Assembly: GCA_046726315.1 (NCBI GenBank)
Contig: JBKPAG010000001.1
Coordinates: 62,001 to 126,000, forward strand
Reading direction: 5' to 3'
DNA from: JACVRX01 sp046726315
GTDB taxonomy: Bacteria > Actinomycetota > Actinomycetes > Jiangellales > Jiangellaceae
DNA: 64,000 nucleotides
The stretch's first letter is position 1. Each line of letters opens with the position of its first letter. Below are positions 34,365-46,054 of the stretch, in pieces. Both the position numbers and the translations under genes were made by a program. The notes under the pieces were generated by a model, which ran no database searches, had not been told where the DNA came from, and saw only the letters and a program-made list of their open reading frames with translations.

Positions 34365-35558
34365 CTAGTCCTCCAGCACCGTCAGACCGGGCAGGGTTTT
34401 GCCTTCGAGCAGCACCAGGCTGGCGCCACCACCGGTGGAGATGTGGGTGAACTCGGATTCGTCGAGATCCAGCTGGCGGATGGCCGCCGCCGAGTCGCCC
34501 CCGCCGACCACAGTCGTGCCATCGACACCGGCAATCGCCAACGCAACCTGCCGGGTGCCTTCGGCGAACGGCGCGAGTTCGAACACGCCCATGGGGCCGT
34601 TCCAGACGACGGTTCGGGCGTCGGTGAGCTTGTCGCGGAAGAGCTCCACCGTTTCCGGGCCGATGTCCAGCCCCTTCTGGTCGGCCGGGATCGCCGCAGC
34701 TGCAACCACCATGGTTTCCGCGTTCTCGTCGACCTCCGCAGCGACGACGACGTCGACCGGGAGAACGATCTCGACGCCGTGCTCCCCCGCTTGGTCGAGA
34801 AATCCGCGCACCGTGTCGAGCTGGTCGGCCTCCAGCAGCGAGCCGCCGACCTCGTACCCCTGCGCCTTGAGGAATGTGAAGCACATGCCGCCGCCGACCA
34901 GCAGCCGGTCGACCTTCGCCAGCAGGTTGTCGATGACGCCGAGCTTGTCAGAGACTTTCGAGCCGCCGAGCACGACAACATAAGGCCGCTCCGGGTCCCG
35001 CAGCACCCTGTCGAACGCCTCCACTTCGGCGTGGACAAGTAAGCCGGCGGCGCACGGGAGCCGCTGCGCGACGTCGTAGACGCTCGCCTGCTTTCGATGG
35101 ACGACACCGAAGCCGTCGGAGACGAACACGTCGGCCAGTGCCGCCAGCTCGTCGGCAAACGACTCGCGCTCGGCATCGTCCTTCGAGGCTTCGCGGGGGT
35201 CAAACCGCAGGTTTTCCAGCACGGCGACGCCGCCCTCGGGCAGCGCATCGACAGTGGCCTTCGCGGTGGGTCCGACGGTGTCCATGGCGAACATGACGTG
35301 GTGGTTCGGGAGCAACTCGGCCAGCCGGTTGTAGACCGGGCGCATGGAGTACCGGGGGTCGGGTTTGCCGTCGGGTCGGCCGAGATGCGCCGTCACTATC
35401 ACCTTGGCTCCGGCAGCGGCCAGCCGTTCGATCGTCGGAACACTCGCGCGGATCCGGCCGTCGTCGGCGACCCGGTCGTCCTCCAGCGGGACGTTGAGAT
35501 CTGACCTCAGCAACACCCGCTTGCCGCGCAGATCACCGAGGTCGTCGATGGAGCGCAC
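34365..35558 (-). CDS. pgk: Phosphoglycerate kinase
   Basis: This 397-residue two-domain kinase makes ATP from 1,3-bisphosphoglycerate. The N-terminal substrate site LLRSDLNVPLED (about residues 16-27), the HLGRPDGKPDPRYSM region, and the C-terminal nucleotide-loop sequences VWNGPMGVFEL and HISTGGGASLVLLEG are intact. It lies 7 bp after gap and 3 bp before tpiA, so the three are surely one transcript. Confidence 0.96.
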   Translation of the reverse strand: MRSIDDLGDLRGKRVLLRSDLNVPLEDDRVADDGRIRASVPTIERLAAAGAKVIVTAHLGRPDGKPDPRYSMRPVYNRLAELLPNHHVMFAMDTVGPTAKATVDALPEGGVAVLENLRFDPREASKDDAERESFADELAALADVFVSDGFGVVHRKQASVYDVAQRLPCAAGLLVHAEVEAFDRVLRDPERPYVVVLGGSKVSDKLGVIDNLLAKVDRLLVGGGMCFTFLKAQGYEVGGSLLEADQLDTVRGFLDQAGEHGVEIVLPVDVVVAAEVDENAETMVVAAAAIPADQKGLDIGPETVELFRDKLTDARTVVWNGPMGVFELAPFAEGTRQVALAIAGVDGTTVVGGGDSAAAIRQLDLDESEFTHISTGGGASLVLLEGKTLPGLTVLED

Positions 35559-35565
35559 GGCCGCC

Positions 35566-36573
35566 CTAGACGCTGGGGCCGACGAGCCGGATCAGATCGA
35601 TGAGCCGGTTGGAGAAACCCCACTCGTTGTCGTACCAGCCGACTACCTTGACCTGGTTGCCGATCGCCCGGGTCAGGCCAGCATCGAAGATGCACGACGA
35701 CGGGTCGGTGACGATGTCGGTCGAGACGATCGGGTCTTCGGTGTAGGTCAAGTACCCCTTGAGTGGGCCGTCGGCTGCCGCCTTCATCGCCGCGTTGACC
35801 TCGTCGACGGAGACTTCGCGGCTGACCGTCGCCGTCAGGTCGGTGACCGACCCGGTCGGCGTCGGGACCCGCAGGGCGAAGCCGTCGAGCTTGCCCTTGA
35901 GCTCCGGCAGCACCAGACCGATGGCCTTCGCGGCGCCGGTGCTGGTGGGGACGATATTGAGGGCAGCAGCACGGGCCCGGCGCAGGTCCTTGTGTGGGCC
36001 GTCCTGGAGGTTCTGGTCCTGGGTATAGGCGTGGATCGTGGTCATCAGGCCGCGCTCGATCCCGAACGCGTCGTTGAGGGCCTTCGCCATCGGCGCCAGG
36101 CAGTTGGTCGTGCACGACGCCATGGAAATGATCGAATGCGCCACCGGGTCGTACTTGTCGTGGTTGACCCCCATGACGACGGTGACATGCTCGTTCTTGG
36201 CCGGTGCCGAGATGATGACCTTTTTGGCCCCAGCGTCGATGTGCGCCTTCGCCTTCATGGCGTCGGTGAACAGGCCAGTCGACTCGATCACGACGTCGGC
36301 GCCGAGGTCCTTCCAGGGCAAGTTGGCAGGGTCACGCTCCTCGAGCGACTTGAACGAGTGGCCTGCGACAGTGATCTCGTCGCCGCCGTAGCTGACCTCG
36401 GCGTCGAGCCGGCCCAGGATCGAGTCGTACCTCAGCAGGTGGGCAAGGCTCCTGTTGTCGGTGATGTCATTGACGCCGACCAGCTCGATGTCGTCGGCGC
36501 CCTGCGCGAGGACGGCCCGGTAGAAGTTGCGGCCGATGCGGCCGAAGCCGTTGATGCCGACGCGGATGGTCAT
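35566..36573 (-). CDS. gap: Glyceraldehyde-3-phosphate dehydrogenase, type I
   Basis: The 335-residue NAD-linked enzyme has the Rossmann motif INGFGRIGR (7-15) and the active-site SCTTNCLAP with catalytic Cys154. The acidic VNDITD loop after strand 2 supports NAD specificity. The N- and C-terminal domain lengths are normal. The ATG at 36573 is followed by TIRVGINGFG. A VapBC module sits between this gene and whiA, which normally precedes it directly. Confidence 0.96.
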   Translation of the reverse strand: MTIRVGINGFGRIGRNFYRAVLAQGADDIELVGVNDITDNRSLAHLLRYDSILGRLDAEVSYGGDEITVAGHSFKSLEERDPANLPWKDLGADVVIESTGLFTDAMKAKAHIDAGAKKVIISAPAKNEHVTVVMGVNHDKYDPVAHSIISMASCTTNCLAPMAKALNDAFGIERGLMTTIHAYTQDQNLQDGPHKDLRRARAAALNIVPTSTGAAKAIGLVLPELKGKLDGFALRVPTPTGSVTDLTATVSREVSVDEVNAAMKAAADGPLKGYLTYTEDPIVSTDIVTDPSSCIFDAGLTRAIGNQVKVVGWYDNEWGFSNRLIDLIRLVGPSV

Positions 36574-36766
36574 GGACTCGAGACTCCTTCACGGACCCGG
36601 CGTCTCGCGCCGAGCTGGTGCGGGGGCAGGCGCGGTCGCCCACGTCGTCGTGGAGAACCGAGACCCGACCCTATGGCATCCGACAAGGCACCGCGACGGC
36701 GAGCCATCCTCCGGAACCGCCACGGAAACTCAGCAGGCGGCGGACGTTCCGGCCGCACTGAGCATC

Positions 36767-37165
36767 TCATGGCGGCGAAACGACGTGCACGACGTCCGGA
36801 GACCATGCCGCTAGTCCATGGTCGAAGGTTGCCAGCTGCCCGCCCTGGTGGCGGGCCAGCATGACCAAGTAGGCGTCGGTCACCTGGCGATGACCGACCA
36901 CGCCGTGCAACGTCGCCGCCGTGTACGGCAGGTCATCGGGCCAGAACACGTGTCGCGGGTGTCCAGTGATCCTGTTCAGCAGGTCAATGGACGTCTGCAC
37001 GTCCAGACCTTCGCGTAGCGCCAGCCGGAGCAGGGTCCCCTGTGTTATCGGAGTTGTCGCGAATCGATCCTCGAGTGACGAGAACCAGTTCGCTGCGACA
37101 GTGTGATGTACATGGTCGCCGACACACAGCGCGACCAGCGCGTTGCCGTCCAGCAGGATCGTCAC
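36767..37165 (-). CDS. VapC-type PIN-domain toxin (second copy)
   Basis: The 132-residue PIN nuclease has Asp6 in ILLDGNALVAL, the conserved acidic pair in QVTDAYLVMLA and ATFDHGLAAW. In the second motif, TPITQGTLLRL, a Gln sits where most relatives carry Glu, so one metal ligand may be altered. The GTG start overlaps the antitoxin stop by one base (TAGTG). It is not closely similar to the VapC at 32.3 kb. Confidence 0.87.
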   Translation of the reverse strand: MTILLDGNALVALCVGDHVHHTVAANWFSSLEDRFATTPITQGTLLRLALREGLDVQTSIDLLNRITGHPRHVFWPDDLPYTAATLHGVVGHRQVTDAYLVMLARHQGGQLATFDHGLAAWSPDVVHVVSPP

Positions 37166-37392
37166 TACGCCTCGTCTTCGAGGCTGCGTACGTCGTCCCT
37201 GGTGATCGTACGACCGAGACGGACAACGGGCAGACCAGTCCTGCTGTCCGTGCTGATCGCCGACGAGCCACCGGGCATCAGAGCCCCGCGCAGCAACCCA
37301 GCAACGACCTGATTCAGCGTCCTCCCCTGGTCGCGGGCAACCGAAAGCAGGACCCGGTGGAGATCGTCAGGCAGGTCGATCGTCGTACGCAT
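37165..37392 (-). CDS. VapB-type ribbon-helix-helix antitoxin (second copy)
   Basis: The 75-residue antitoxin has an RHH start (MRTTIDLPDDLHRVLLSVA, then RTLNQVVAGLL) and a toxin-binding tail ending TRDDVRSLEDEA. Upstream on the minus strand, a good -10 box TATGAT lies about 10 bp before the ATG, and an imperfect palindrome around ATGTAGCTGCAT overlaps it. Both would suit autoregulation by the VapBC complex. Confidence 0.87.
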   Translation of the reverse strand: MRTTIDLPDDLHRVLLSVARDQGRTLNQVVAGLLRGALMPGGSSAISTDSRTGLPVVRLGRTITRDDVRSLEDEA

Positions 37393-37442
37393 CTACTCAT
37401 CATAATGCAGCTACATCTCAATGACAGGGTCGACGCTCCTGT

Positions 37443-37509
37443 CTTCAATGATCAAATCCGCGCAAAGAAGGTCATTTCGGCGCTTTTGGCGAGAGTTCGA
37501 TCATTGAAG
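37443..37509. repeat. 11-bp perfect inverted repeat with 45-bp AT-richer loop beside VapBC
   Basis: CTTCAATGATC (37443-37453) and GATCATTGAAG (37499-37509) are exact reverse complements. The segment between them (AAATCC... to ...CTTTTGGCG) is visibly richer in A and T than the surroundings. It lies between the VapBC promoter and the whiA 3' end. It may act as a terminator for whiA or mark the edge of an inserted VapBC module. Confidence 0.6.
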
Positions 37510-37540
37510 TGCGGCGTGGGAACACCGGCGACACGCCTCG

Positions 37541-38524
37541 CTACGGCACCAGCATGTCGGGCGTCAGGTTGGCGTCGGTGCCGGGAATGCCGATCTCGGC
37601 CGCTCGCCGGTCGGCCATCGCCAGTAGCCTCCGGATCCGACCGGCGACGGCATCCTTGGTCATCGGCGGGGACGAGAGCTGGCCCAGCTCCTCGAGACTG
37701 GCCTGCTTGTGTTCCAGCCGCAGCTCACCGGCGGCCCGCAGGTGGTCGGGCACGTCGTCGCCGAGGATTTCCAGGGCGCGCTCGACCCTGGCCCCTGCGG
37801 CCACCGCGGCGCGGGCCGACCGGCGCAGGTTGGCGTCGTCGAAGTTCGCCAGCCGGTTGGCGGTGGCCCGTACCTCGCGCCGCATCCGGCGCTCCTCCCA
37901 CGCGAGCACGCTGTCATGGGCACCCAACCGGGTCAGCAATGCCCCGATCGCGTCGCCATCGCGCACGACGACCCGGTCGACCCCTCGAACGTCGCGTGCC
38001 TTGGCCTGGATGCCCACCCGGCGGGCCGCGCCGACCAGTGCCAGGGCGGCCTCCGGTCCGGGACAGGTGACCTCGATCGCTGACGACCGGCCGGGTTCGG
38101 TCAGCGAGCCGTGGGCAAGGAAGGCGCCACGCCAGGCGGCCTCCGCATCGCACATCGAGCCCGACACGACCTGAGGCGGCAGCCCTCGCACAGGGCGGCC
38201 GCTCGCGTCGATCAAGCCAGTCTGCCGTGCTAGCGCCTCACCCGCGGCCACCACCCGCACCACGTACCGGCTGCCCTTCCGCAAACCGCCACTGGACGAC
38301 ACCACGGCGATGTCGCTCTCGTGCCCGTAGACCTCGGCGATATTCCGGCGGAGTCGGCGCGCTGCTACCCCGGTGTCCAGCTCTGCCTCGACGACGATGC
38401 GACCGTTCACGATGTGCAGACCACCGCCGAAACGCAGAAGGGCCGACACCTCAGCCTTGCGGCAGCACGACTTGGTGACGTCGAGGCGAGCCAACTCGTC
38501 CTTCACCGACGCCGTCATCGCCAT
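37541..38524 (-). CDS. whiA: WhiA sporulation/cell-division regulator
   Basis: The 327-residue WhiA protein has an N-terminal LAGLIDADG-like fold (AMTASVKDELARLDV, LLRFGGGLHIV) joined to a C-terminal helix-turn-helix (LEELGQLSSPPMTKDAVAGRIRRLL in part). In streptomycetes it works with WhiB to activate division genes; non-sporulating actinobacteria also keep it. The start overlaps the yvcK end by 10 bp. Confidence 0.94.
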   Translation of the reverse strand: MAMTASVKDELARLDVTKSCCRKAEVSALLRFGGGLHIVNGRIVVEAELDTGVAARRLRRNIAEVYGHESDIAVVSSSGGLRKGSRYVVRVVAAGEALARQTGLIDASGRPVRGLPPQVVSGSMCDAEAAWRGAFLAHGSLTEPGRSSAIEVTCPGPEAALALVGAARRVGIQAKARDVRGVDRVVVRDGDAIGALLTRLGAHDSVLAWEERRMRREVRATANRLANFDDANLRRSARAAVAAGARVERALEILGDDVPDHLRAAGELRLEHKQASLEELGQLSSPPMTKDAVAGRIRRLLAMADRRAAEIGIPGTDANLTPDMLVP

Positions 38525-39510
38525 AGGCCGATCCTGCCACGAGCGAAGGTGGCTGCGTAGGCGTGCGCGAGCCGCTCCGGATCGTGCCGGGGGGTCCCGT
38601 CGCCTCGGGCGATCTCGGCGACCGTGAGCTCCGCCCCGAAGTCAGCAGATACCCGCCGCAGCAGAGCCAGATCGGGCACCGACGAGGGGTCGGCGAGGAC
38701 GGCATCGAGACGCAGGTCAGGGGCGTATGCCCCGAGTACCTCGACGTGCATCTCGGGGGTGAATCCTTCGGTTTCCCCACCCTCGGCGGACAGGTTCAGC
38801 GTGACCAATCGGCGCGCCCGGGTTTGTAGCAGCGCCTCGCGTAGCTCGGGTACGAGTAGATGCGGGATCACGCTGCTGAACCACGAGCCGGGTCCGAGAA
38901 CCAACCAGTCAGCCTCTTCGATGGCGGCCAGCGCCTCGGGGCAGGCCGGCGGATCTGACGGAACCAACTCGACGGCAACCACCGGACCCGGTGCAGTGGC
39001 GACCGCGTTTTGACCGACGACCGTCTCGACCTCACGGGTGACCCGGCCGTCGCCGTCCAGGCGGCCGACCAGAGCGTGGATGTCCAACGCCATCGACGAC
39101 ATCGGCAGTACCCGACCCTGGGCGCCCAGCAGCCGGGCCACCCAGTCCAAGCCCTCGACATGGCCGCCGAGCAGCTCCCACAACGCGACGATCAGCAGGT
39201 TTCCGGCTGCGTGGTTGTGCAGCTCGCCCTTACTGGCGAAGCGATGCTGCAGAACCCGGGCCCAGGTTCGCCCCCACTCGTCATCGCCACACAGAGCCGC
39301 CAGCGCCATCCGGAGGTCGCCAGGTGGCAGGACCCCCAGCTCGCGGCGCAGACGACCACTGGATCCACCGTCGTCGGCCACCGTGACGACAGCCGTTAGC
39401 CGTCCGCTGACCCGGCGCAGTGCAGACAGCGACGCAGCCAGTCCGTGGCCGCCGCCGAGGGCGACGACCTTGGGACCCGCCAACCGGCGCGCCTCGTCGG
39501 AATCGGTCAT
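38515..39510 (-). CDS. yvcK: YvcK/CofD-like UDP-sugar-binding protein (gluconeogenesis factor)
   Basis: This 331-residue member of the YvcK family binds UDP-GlcNAc and is tied to cell-wall precursor balance and growth on gluconeogenic carbon. The phosphate-binding start VALGGGHGLAASLSALRR (about residues 16-33), the TVADDGGSSGRLR block and WLVLGPGSWFSSVIPHLLVP are diagnostic. Its ATG overlaps the rapZ stop (ATGA). The position between rapZ and whiA is conserved. Confidence 0.94.
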   Translation of the reverse strand: MTDSDEARRLAGPKVVALGGGHGLAASLSALRRVSGRLTAVVTVADDGGSSGRLRRELGVLPPGDLRMALAALCGDDEWGRTWARVLQHRFASKGELHNHAAGNLLIVALWELLGGHVEGLDWVARLLGAQGRVLPMSSMALDIHALVGRLDGDGRVTREVETVVGQNAVATAPGPVVAVELVPSDPPACPEALAAIEEADWLVLGPGSWFSSVIPHLLVPELREALLQTRARRLVTLNLSAEGGETEGFTPEMHVEVLGAYAPDLRLDAVLADPSSVPDLALLRRVSADFGAELTVAEIARGDGTPRHDPERLAHAYAATFARGRIGLWR

Positions 39511-40370
39511 TCTCTGCCCAGGTCGCGGTGGACCACGATCGTGTCGACACCTTGATCACGCAGCCTTGCGGCAAGGGCCTCGCTCATCGCCACGCTGCGG
39601 TGCTTCCCACCCGTGCAGCCGATCCCGACCGTCACGAACCGTTTGCCTTCGCGCAGATATCCCTCAGCCATCGAGCCAAGCAAATCCGCGTAACGGTCGA
39701 GGAACTCGGCCGCGCCGGGCTGACCAAGGACGTAGTCGCTCACCGCGGCGTCGCGCCCGGTTTGCGGACGGAGGTGCGGGACCCAGTGCGGATTCGGCAG
39801 GAACCGCATATCGGCGACGACGTCCGCATCGACCGGTATCCCGTACTTGTAGCCAAAAGACACGACGATGGCTTGCAGCCCGACGTCGGCGCTGGAGAAT
39901 GCCGTGCGGATGCGACCGGCAAGCTCGTGCACGTTGAGCAGTGATGTGTCGACGACCATGTCGGCGCTGGTGCGCAACTCGGCCAGCTGTTCACGCTCGC
40001 GATTGATGGCGTCGAGGACCCGCCCCTCGCCCTGCAACGGATGCGGTCGGCGAGCTGATTCGAACCGTCGTACCAGCGACTCGTTGCTTGCTTCGAGAAA
40101 CAGTACGTGCGGCTTGACACCGCGGGTAGCCAGCTCGTCGAGCGCACCGCGAAGCTCTCGGAAGAACACTCCCCCGCGAACGTCTGCTACTACAGCAATA
40201 CGCCGGTGGTCGGTGCGTTCGGTCACGGTGTCGACGAGCTCCATGAGAAGCGACGGCGGCAGGTTGTCGACGACGAACCAGCCCAGGTCGTCGAGGGATG
40301 CTGTCGCCGCGGTCTTACCGGCGCCGGACATGCCGGTGACGACAAGCAGCTCGGGGAGGTCCGGGCTCAC
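39507..40370 (-). CDS. rapZ: RapZ/YvcJ-family nucleotide-binding protein
   Basis: The 287-residue P-loop protein has Walker A GMSGAGKT at residues 13-20, followed by DDLGWFVVDNLPPSLL. The C-terminal signature IGCTGGKHRSVAMSEALA binds substrate RNA or nucleotide in relatives. GGGAGG lies 6 bp before the GTG at 40370, which sets the start despite a long open frame upstream. Enterobacterial RapZ controls GlmS through small RNAs; the actinobacterial role is less clear. Confidence 0.93.
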   Translation of the reverse strand: MSPDLPELLVVTGMSGAGKTAATASLDDLGWFVVDNLPPSLLMELVDTVTERTDHRRIAVVADVRGGVFFRELRGALDELATRGVKPHVLFLEASNESLVRRFESARRPHPLQGEGRVLDAINREREQLAELRTSADMVVDTSLLNVHELAGRIRTAFSSADVGLQAIVVSFGYKYGIPVDADVVADMRFLPNPHWVPHLRPQTGRDAAVSDYVLGQPGAAEFLDRYADLLGSMAEGYLREGKRFVTVGIGCTGGKHRSVAMSEALAARLRDQGVDTIVVHRDLGRE

Positions 40371-40383
40371 CACCGTCCTCCCG

Positions 40384-42366
40384 TCATTTCGGAACGGCGT
40401 GATCCGGCTCGAGGATCTCACCGGTTGCCATGTTGACGGCGGCGGCTGGCCGACGTGTACCAACGTCATGGGAGACGGCCTCGACCACGGCTTGAGCGGT
40501 CCGGCGGCCGATCCCCGGCACCTGGGCGATCTCCTCGGCGGTCGCCGCGCGCAGCCGCTTGAGGGAGCCAAACCTGGTCAGCAGCGCCTTGCGGCGCGAA
40601 GGACCCAGGCCGGGCACGCCGTCGAGGAGACTGTCGACCATCGATCGCGAACGGCGTTGCCGGTGGTAGGTGATCGCGAACCGGTGCGCCTCGTCCCGAA
40701 CCCGTTGCAAGAGGTAGAGACCCTCGCTGGCCCGCGGCATGATCACCGGGTCGTCTGAGGTGTCGACGACCACCTCTTCCAGCCGCTTCGCCAACCCGAT
40801 CACCGGAATGTCGGCGACACCGGCCTCGTCCATAGCCAACCGAGCGGCGTTGACCTGCGGGTGTCCCCCGTCGACCACGACCAGGCCGGGCGAGTAGGCG
40901 AACTTGCGGGGCCGGCCGGTCTCCGGATCGAGGGGTTGGGACGCTCCGGCAGCCTCACGCAACCGCCGGAACCGGCGGCTCAGCACCTCGCGGATGGCGG
41001 CGACGTCGTCGGTGCCGTCGTGCCCACCCTCATGACCTCTGACTGCAAACCGGCGGTACTCGGACTTTCGGGGCAGCCCGTCCTCGAACACCACCATGGA
41101 AGCGACGACGTCGGTGCCCTGCAGGTTCGAGACGTCGTAGGCCTCGATGCGAAGCGGCGCCTCATCCAGGCCCAGGGCGAGCCGGATCTCGTCCAGGGCT
41201 CGGCTGCGAGTCGTGAGATCGCTCGCTCGCTTGGTCTTGTGTGCCGCGAGCGCCTGACCAGCGTTGCGGGCACCGGTTTCGAGCAGCGCCCGCTTGTCCC
41301 CACGGCGGGGTATCCGGATCTCGATCCGGCCTCCACGCAGTCCCTCGAGCAGCTCGGTCAGTGCCCGGGTCTCGTCCGGGTCGTCCGGCAGAGCCGGAAC
41401 CAGGATCTCGCGAGGAATGCTGCCATCTCCCTGCTCTCCGTAAAGTTGGAGCAGGAAGCGCTCCACCAATGCACCGGTCGGAGCGTCGTCCGCTTTGTCC
41501 GCGACCCAGCCACGCTGTCCGCGGACTCGTCCGCCCCGGACGTAGAAGATGTGCACCGCGACCTCGAGCGGGTCTTCGGCAACGGCAACGACGTCGGCGT
41601 CCGTGGCGTCGCCGAGCACGACGGCGTTCTGTTCCATGGCCCGTTGAAGGGCAGCGATGTCGTCGCGCAAGCGGGCTGCGCGCTCGTAATCGGTCTCTGC
41701 GGCCGCCGCCCGCATCTCCCGTTCCAACCGGCGGATGTACTTTGCGGTCTGGCCCTCGAGGAAGGTGACCAAGTCGTCGACGATGTCCCGGTGCTCGTCG
41801 GCGCTGACCCGTCCGACACATGGCGCGGAGCACTTGCCGATGTAGCCGAGCAGGCAGGGCCGGCCGACCTGGCCGGCCCTCTTGAACACCCCGGCGGAGC
41901 AGCTGCGCACCGGAAAGACCCGCAGCAGCTGATCGAGCGTCTCGCGGATGGCCCATGCGTGTGCATACGGCCCGAAGTAGCGCACGCCGCGCTTCTTGGC
42001 GCCGCGCATGACCATGGCTCGTGGGAACTCCTCGTCGAGCGTGACGGCGAGATACGGGTAGCTCTTGTCGTCGCGGTAACGGACGTTGAAACGGGGGTCG
42101 AACTCCTTGATCCAGGAGTACTCGAGCTGTAGCGCCTCGACCTCGTTCCGAACGACGGTCCACTCCACTTTCGCGGCGCTGGTGACCATTGCCAGGGTGC
42201 GCGCGTGCAGCGCGGAAAGATCCTGGAAGTAGGAGTTGAGCCGGGACCGAAGGCTCTTCGCCTTCCCGACGTAGAGGACCCGTCCCGCCTGGTCGCTGAA
42301 CCGGTAGACGCCCGGCTCGTCGGGGATCGAGCCGGCCGCCGGGCGGTAGGTGGAAGGGTCCGGCAC
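40384..42366 (-). CDS. uvrC: UvrC, excinuclease ABC subunit C
   Basis: The roughly 660-residue dual-incision nuclease of nucleotide-excision repair has an N-terminal GIY-YIG domain (PGVYRFSDQAGRVLYVGKAKSL), a Cys-rich region (CSAGVFKRAGQVGRPCLLGYIGKCSAPC in part), a UVR helix near residue 205, a central RNase H-like endonuclease domain with VVVDGGHPQV, and C-terminal helix-hairpin-helix pairs. The GTG at 42366 gives the family start VPDPSTYRP and is preferred over the TTG three codons up. It leads the uvrC-rapZ-yvcK-whiA run. Confidence 0.95.
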   Translation of the reverse strand: MPDPSTYRPAAGSIPDEPGVYRFSDQAGRVLYVGKAKSLRSRLNSYFQDLSALHARTLAMVTSAAKVEWTVVRNEVEALQLEYSWIKEFDPRFNVRYRDDKSYPYLAVTLDEEFPRAMVMRGAKKRGVRYFGPYAHAWAIRETLDQLLRVFPVRSCSAGVFKRAGQVGRPCLLGYIGKCSAPCVGRVSADEHRDIVDDLVTFLEGQTAKYIRRLEREMRAAAAETDYERAARLRDDIAALQRAMEQNAVVLGDATDADVVAVAEDPLEVAVHIFYVRGGRVRGQRGWVADKADDAPTGALVERFLLQLYGEQGDGSIPREILVPALPDDPDETRALTELLEGLRGGRIEIRIPRRGDKRALLETGARNAGQALAAHKTKRASDLTTRSRALDEIRLALGLDEAPLRIEAYDVSNLQGTDVVASMVVFEDGLPRKSEYRRFAVRGHEGGHDGTDDVAAIREVLSRRFRRLREAAGASQPLDPETGRPRKFAYSPGLVVVDGGHPQVNAARLAMDEAGVADIPVIGLAKRLEEVVVDTSDDPVIMPRASEGLYLLQRVRDEAHRFAITYHRQRRSRSMVDSLLDGVPGLGPSRRKALLTRFGSLKRLRAATAEEIAQVPGIGRRTAQAVVEAVSHDVGTRRPAAAVNMATGEILEPDHAVPK

Positions 42367-42424
42367 AACCCCCAACCCTATGCCGGACCCTTCCTGGTCC
42401 TGGGCGCCTGACGCGCTACGCGAC

Positions 42425-42928
42425 TCAGGTCAGGATGACCTGGTCTCCTTCGACAGCGACGCCTTTCTCGGCCAGCGGCGCGAGCGCCGGGCCACGGACC
42501 ACCGATCCGTCCTCGATGGAGTATCGGCTGCCGTGACACGGGCACTTGATCTCGCCGTCGGACACCTCGGCCACCTGGCAGCGCTGGTGGGTACAGGTGC
42601 TGTCGAACCCCTTGAAGTCGCCCTGGACCGGCTGGGTCACGACCAGCTTCTCGGCCACGACGATCACACCGCCCCCGACTGGCACGTCGGCGACGGCGAC
42701 CACACCGGTCGCGCCGCCCCCGGCCGGTGGCTCGGTGGACTCGGCCGGATCGGGTTCGGTTTCGTCCGGGGTCTCCGCCGCCCCACCCTCGGAGGTCGTA
42801 TCGTCGTCGCCTCCGCCGCAAGCCGCCAACACGCCGGCCACACCAACAGCCCCGGCACCGAGCAGCACGACCCGTCGGCCCACTTCGAGCGGCGCATAGT
42901 CGGTCATGATCGGGTCAGGATCGGTCAT
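42425..42928 (-). CDS. Rieske [2Fe-2S] protein with Tat/lipoprotein-like signal
   Basis: The 167-residue protein starts with a twin-arginine segment (EVGRRVVLLGAGAVGVAG) ending in a lipobox-like LAAC before a run of Gly. A low-complexity linker follows (TSEGGAAETPDETEPDP). The C-terminal Rieske domain holds the cluster ligands in STCTHQRC and CPCHGSRY, in the order C-x-H and C-x2-H. It is probably exported folded by Tat and anchored outside as an electron carrier; the partner is unknown. It is transcribed away from the uvrA end, 73 bp downstream of it. Confidence 0.88.
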   Translation of the reverse strand: MTDPDPIMTDYAPLEVGRRVVLLGAGAVGVAGVLAACGGGDDDTTSEGGAAETPDETEPDPAESTEPPAGGGATGVVAVADVPVGGGVIVVAEKLVVTQPVQGDFKGFDSTCTHQRCQVAEVSDGEIKCPCHGSRYSIEDGSVVRGPALAPLAEKGVAVEGDQVILT

Positions 42929-43001
42929 TGCGGCCCCCCGTTTCGGGTCGACGTCGTCACCCTAGTGGCAACGAAACCGCGGCCCGATCGGTTCAAAGAG
43001 T

Positions 43002-45884
<2,883 letters not shown>

Positions 45885-45999
45885 GACGGACAGGTTATGT
45901 GGCCGCGGCGACAATCGCCCGGCGGAGGGGTATCGGCTGCCCTGCGAACGGCCGCTCCGCAGAAGGTCGGCACGCCGGTCGCGCGAGCACCACCAGGCT

Positions 46000-46041
46000 G
46001 TGGGTACACCACCGGGCTTGCAAGCCTGGTGGTGTACCCAC
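46000..46041. repeat. 42-bp near-perfect palindrome between uvrA and the divergent gene
   Basis: The arms 46000-46020 and 46021-46041 (GTGGGTACACCACC / GGTGGTGTACCCAC outermost) are reverse complements at 20 of 21 positions with no loop. The single mismatch is at position 15 of the arm. Related half-pieces (CACCACCAGGCT, GGTGGTGCACGTGG) flank it. It ends 13 bp before the proposed start of the plus-strand gene and begins 115 bp upstream of uvrA. It could extrude as a cruciform, act as an operator or be a REP-like element. Confidence 0.85.
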
Positions 46042-46054
46042 AAGGGTGGTGCAC

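Noticed and set aside
45885..46043. Extension of uvrA upstream to about 46043
   Set aside because: The extra 53 codons read straight through the large palindrome, lack a ribosome site and do not resemble UvrA N-termini.
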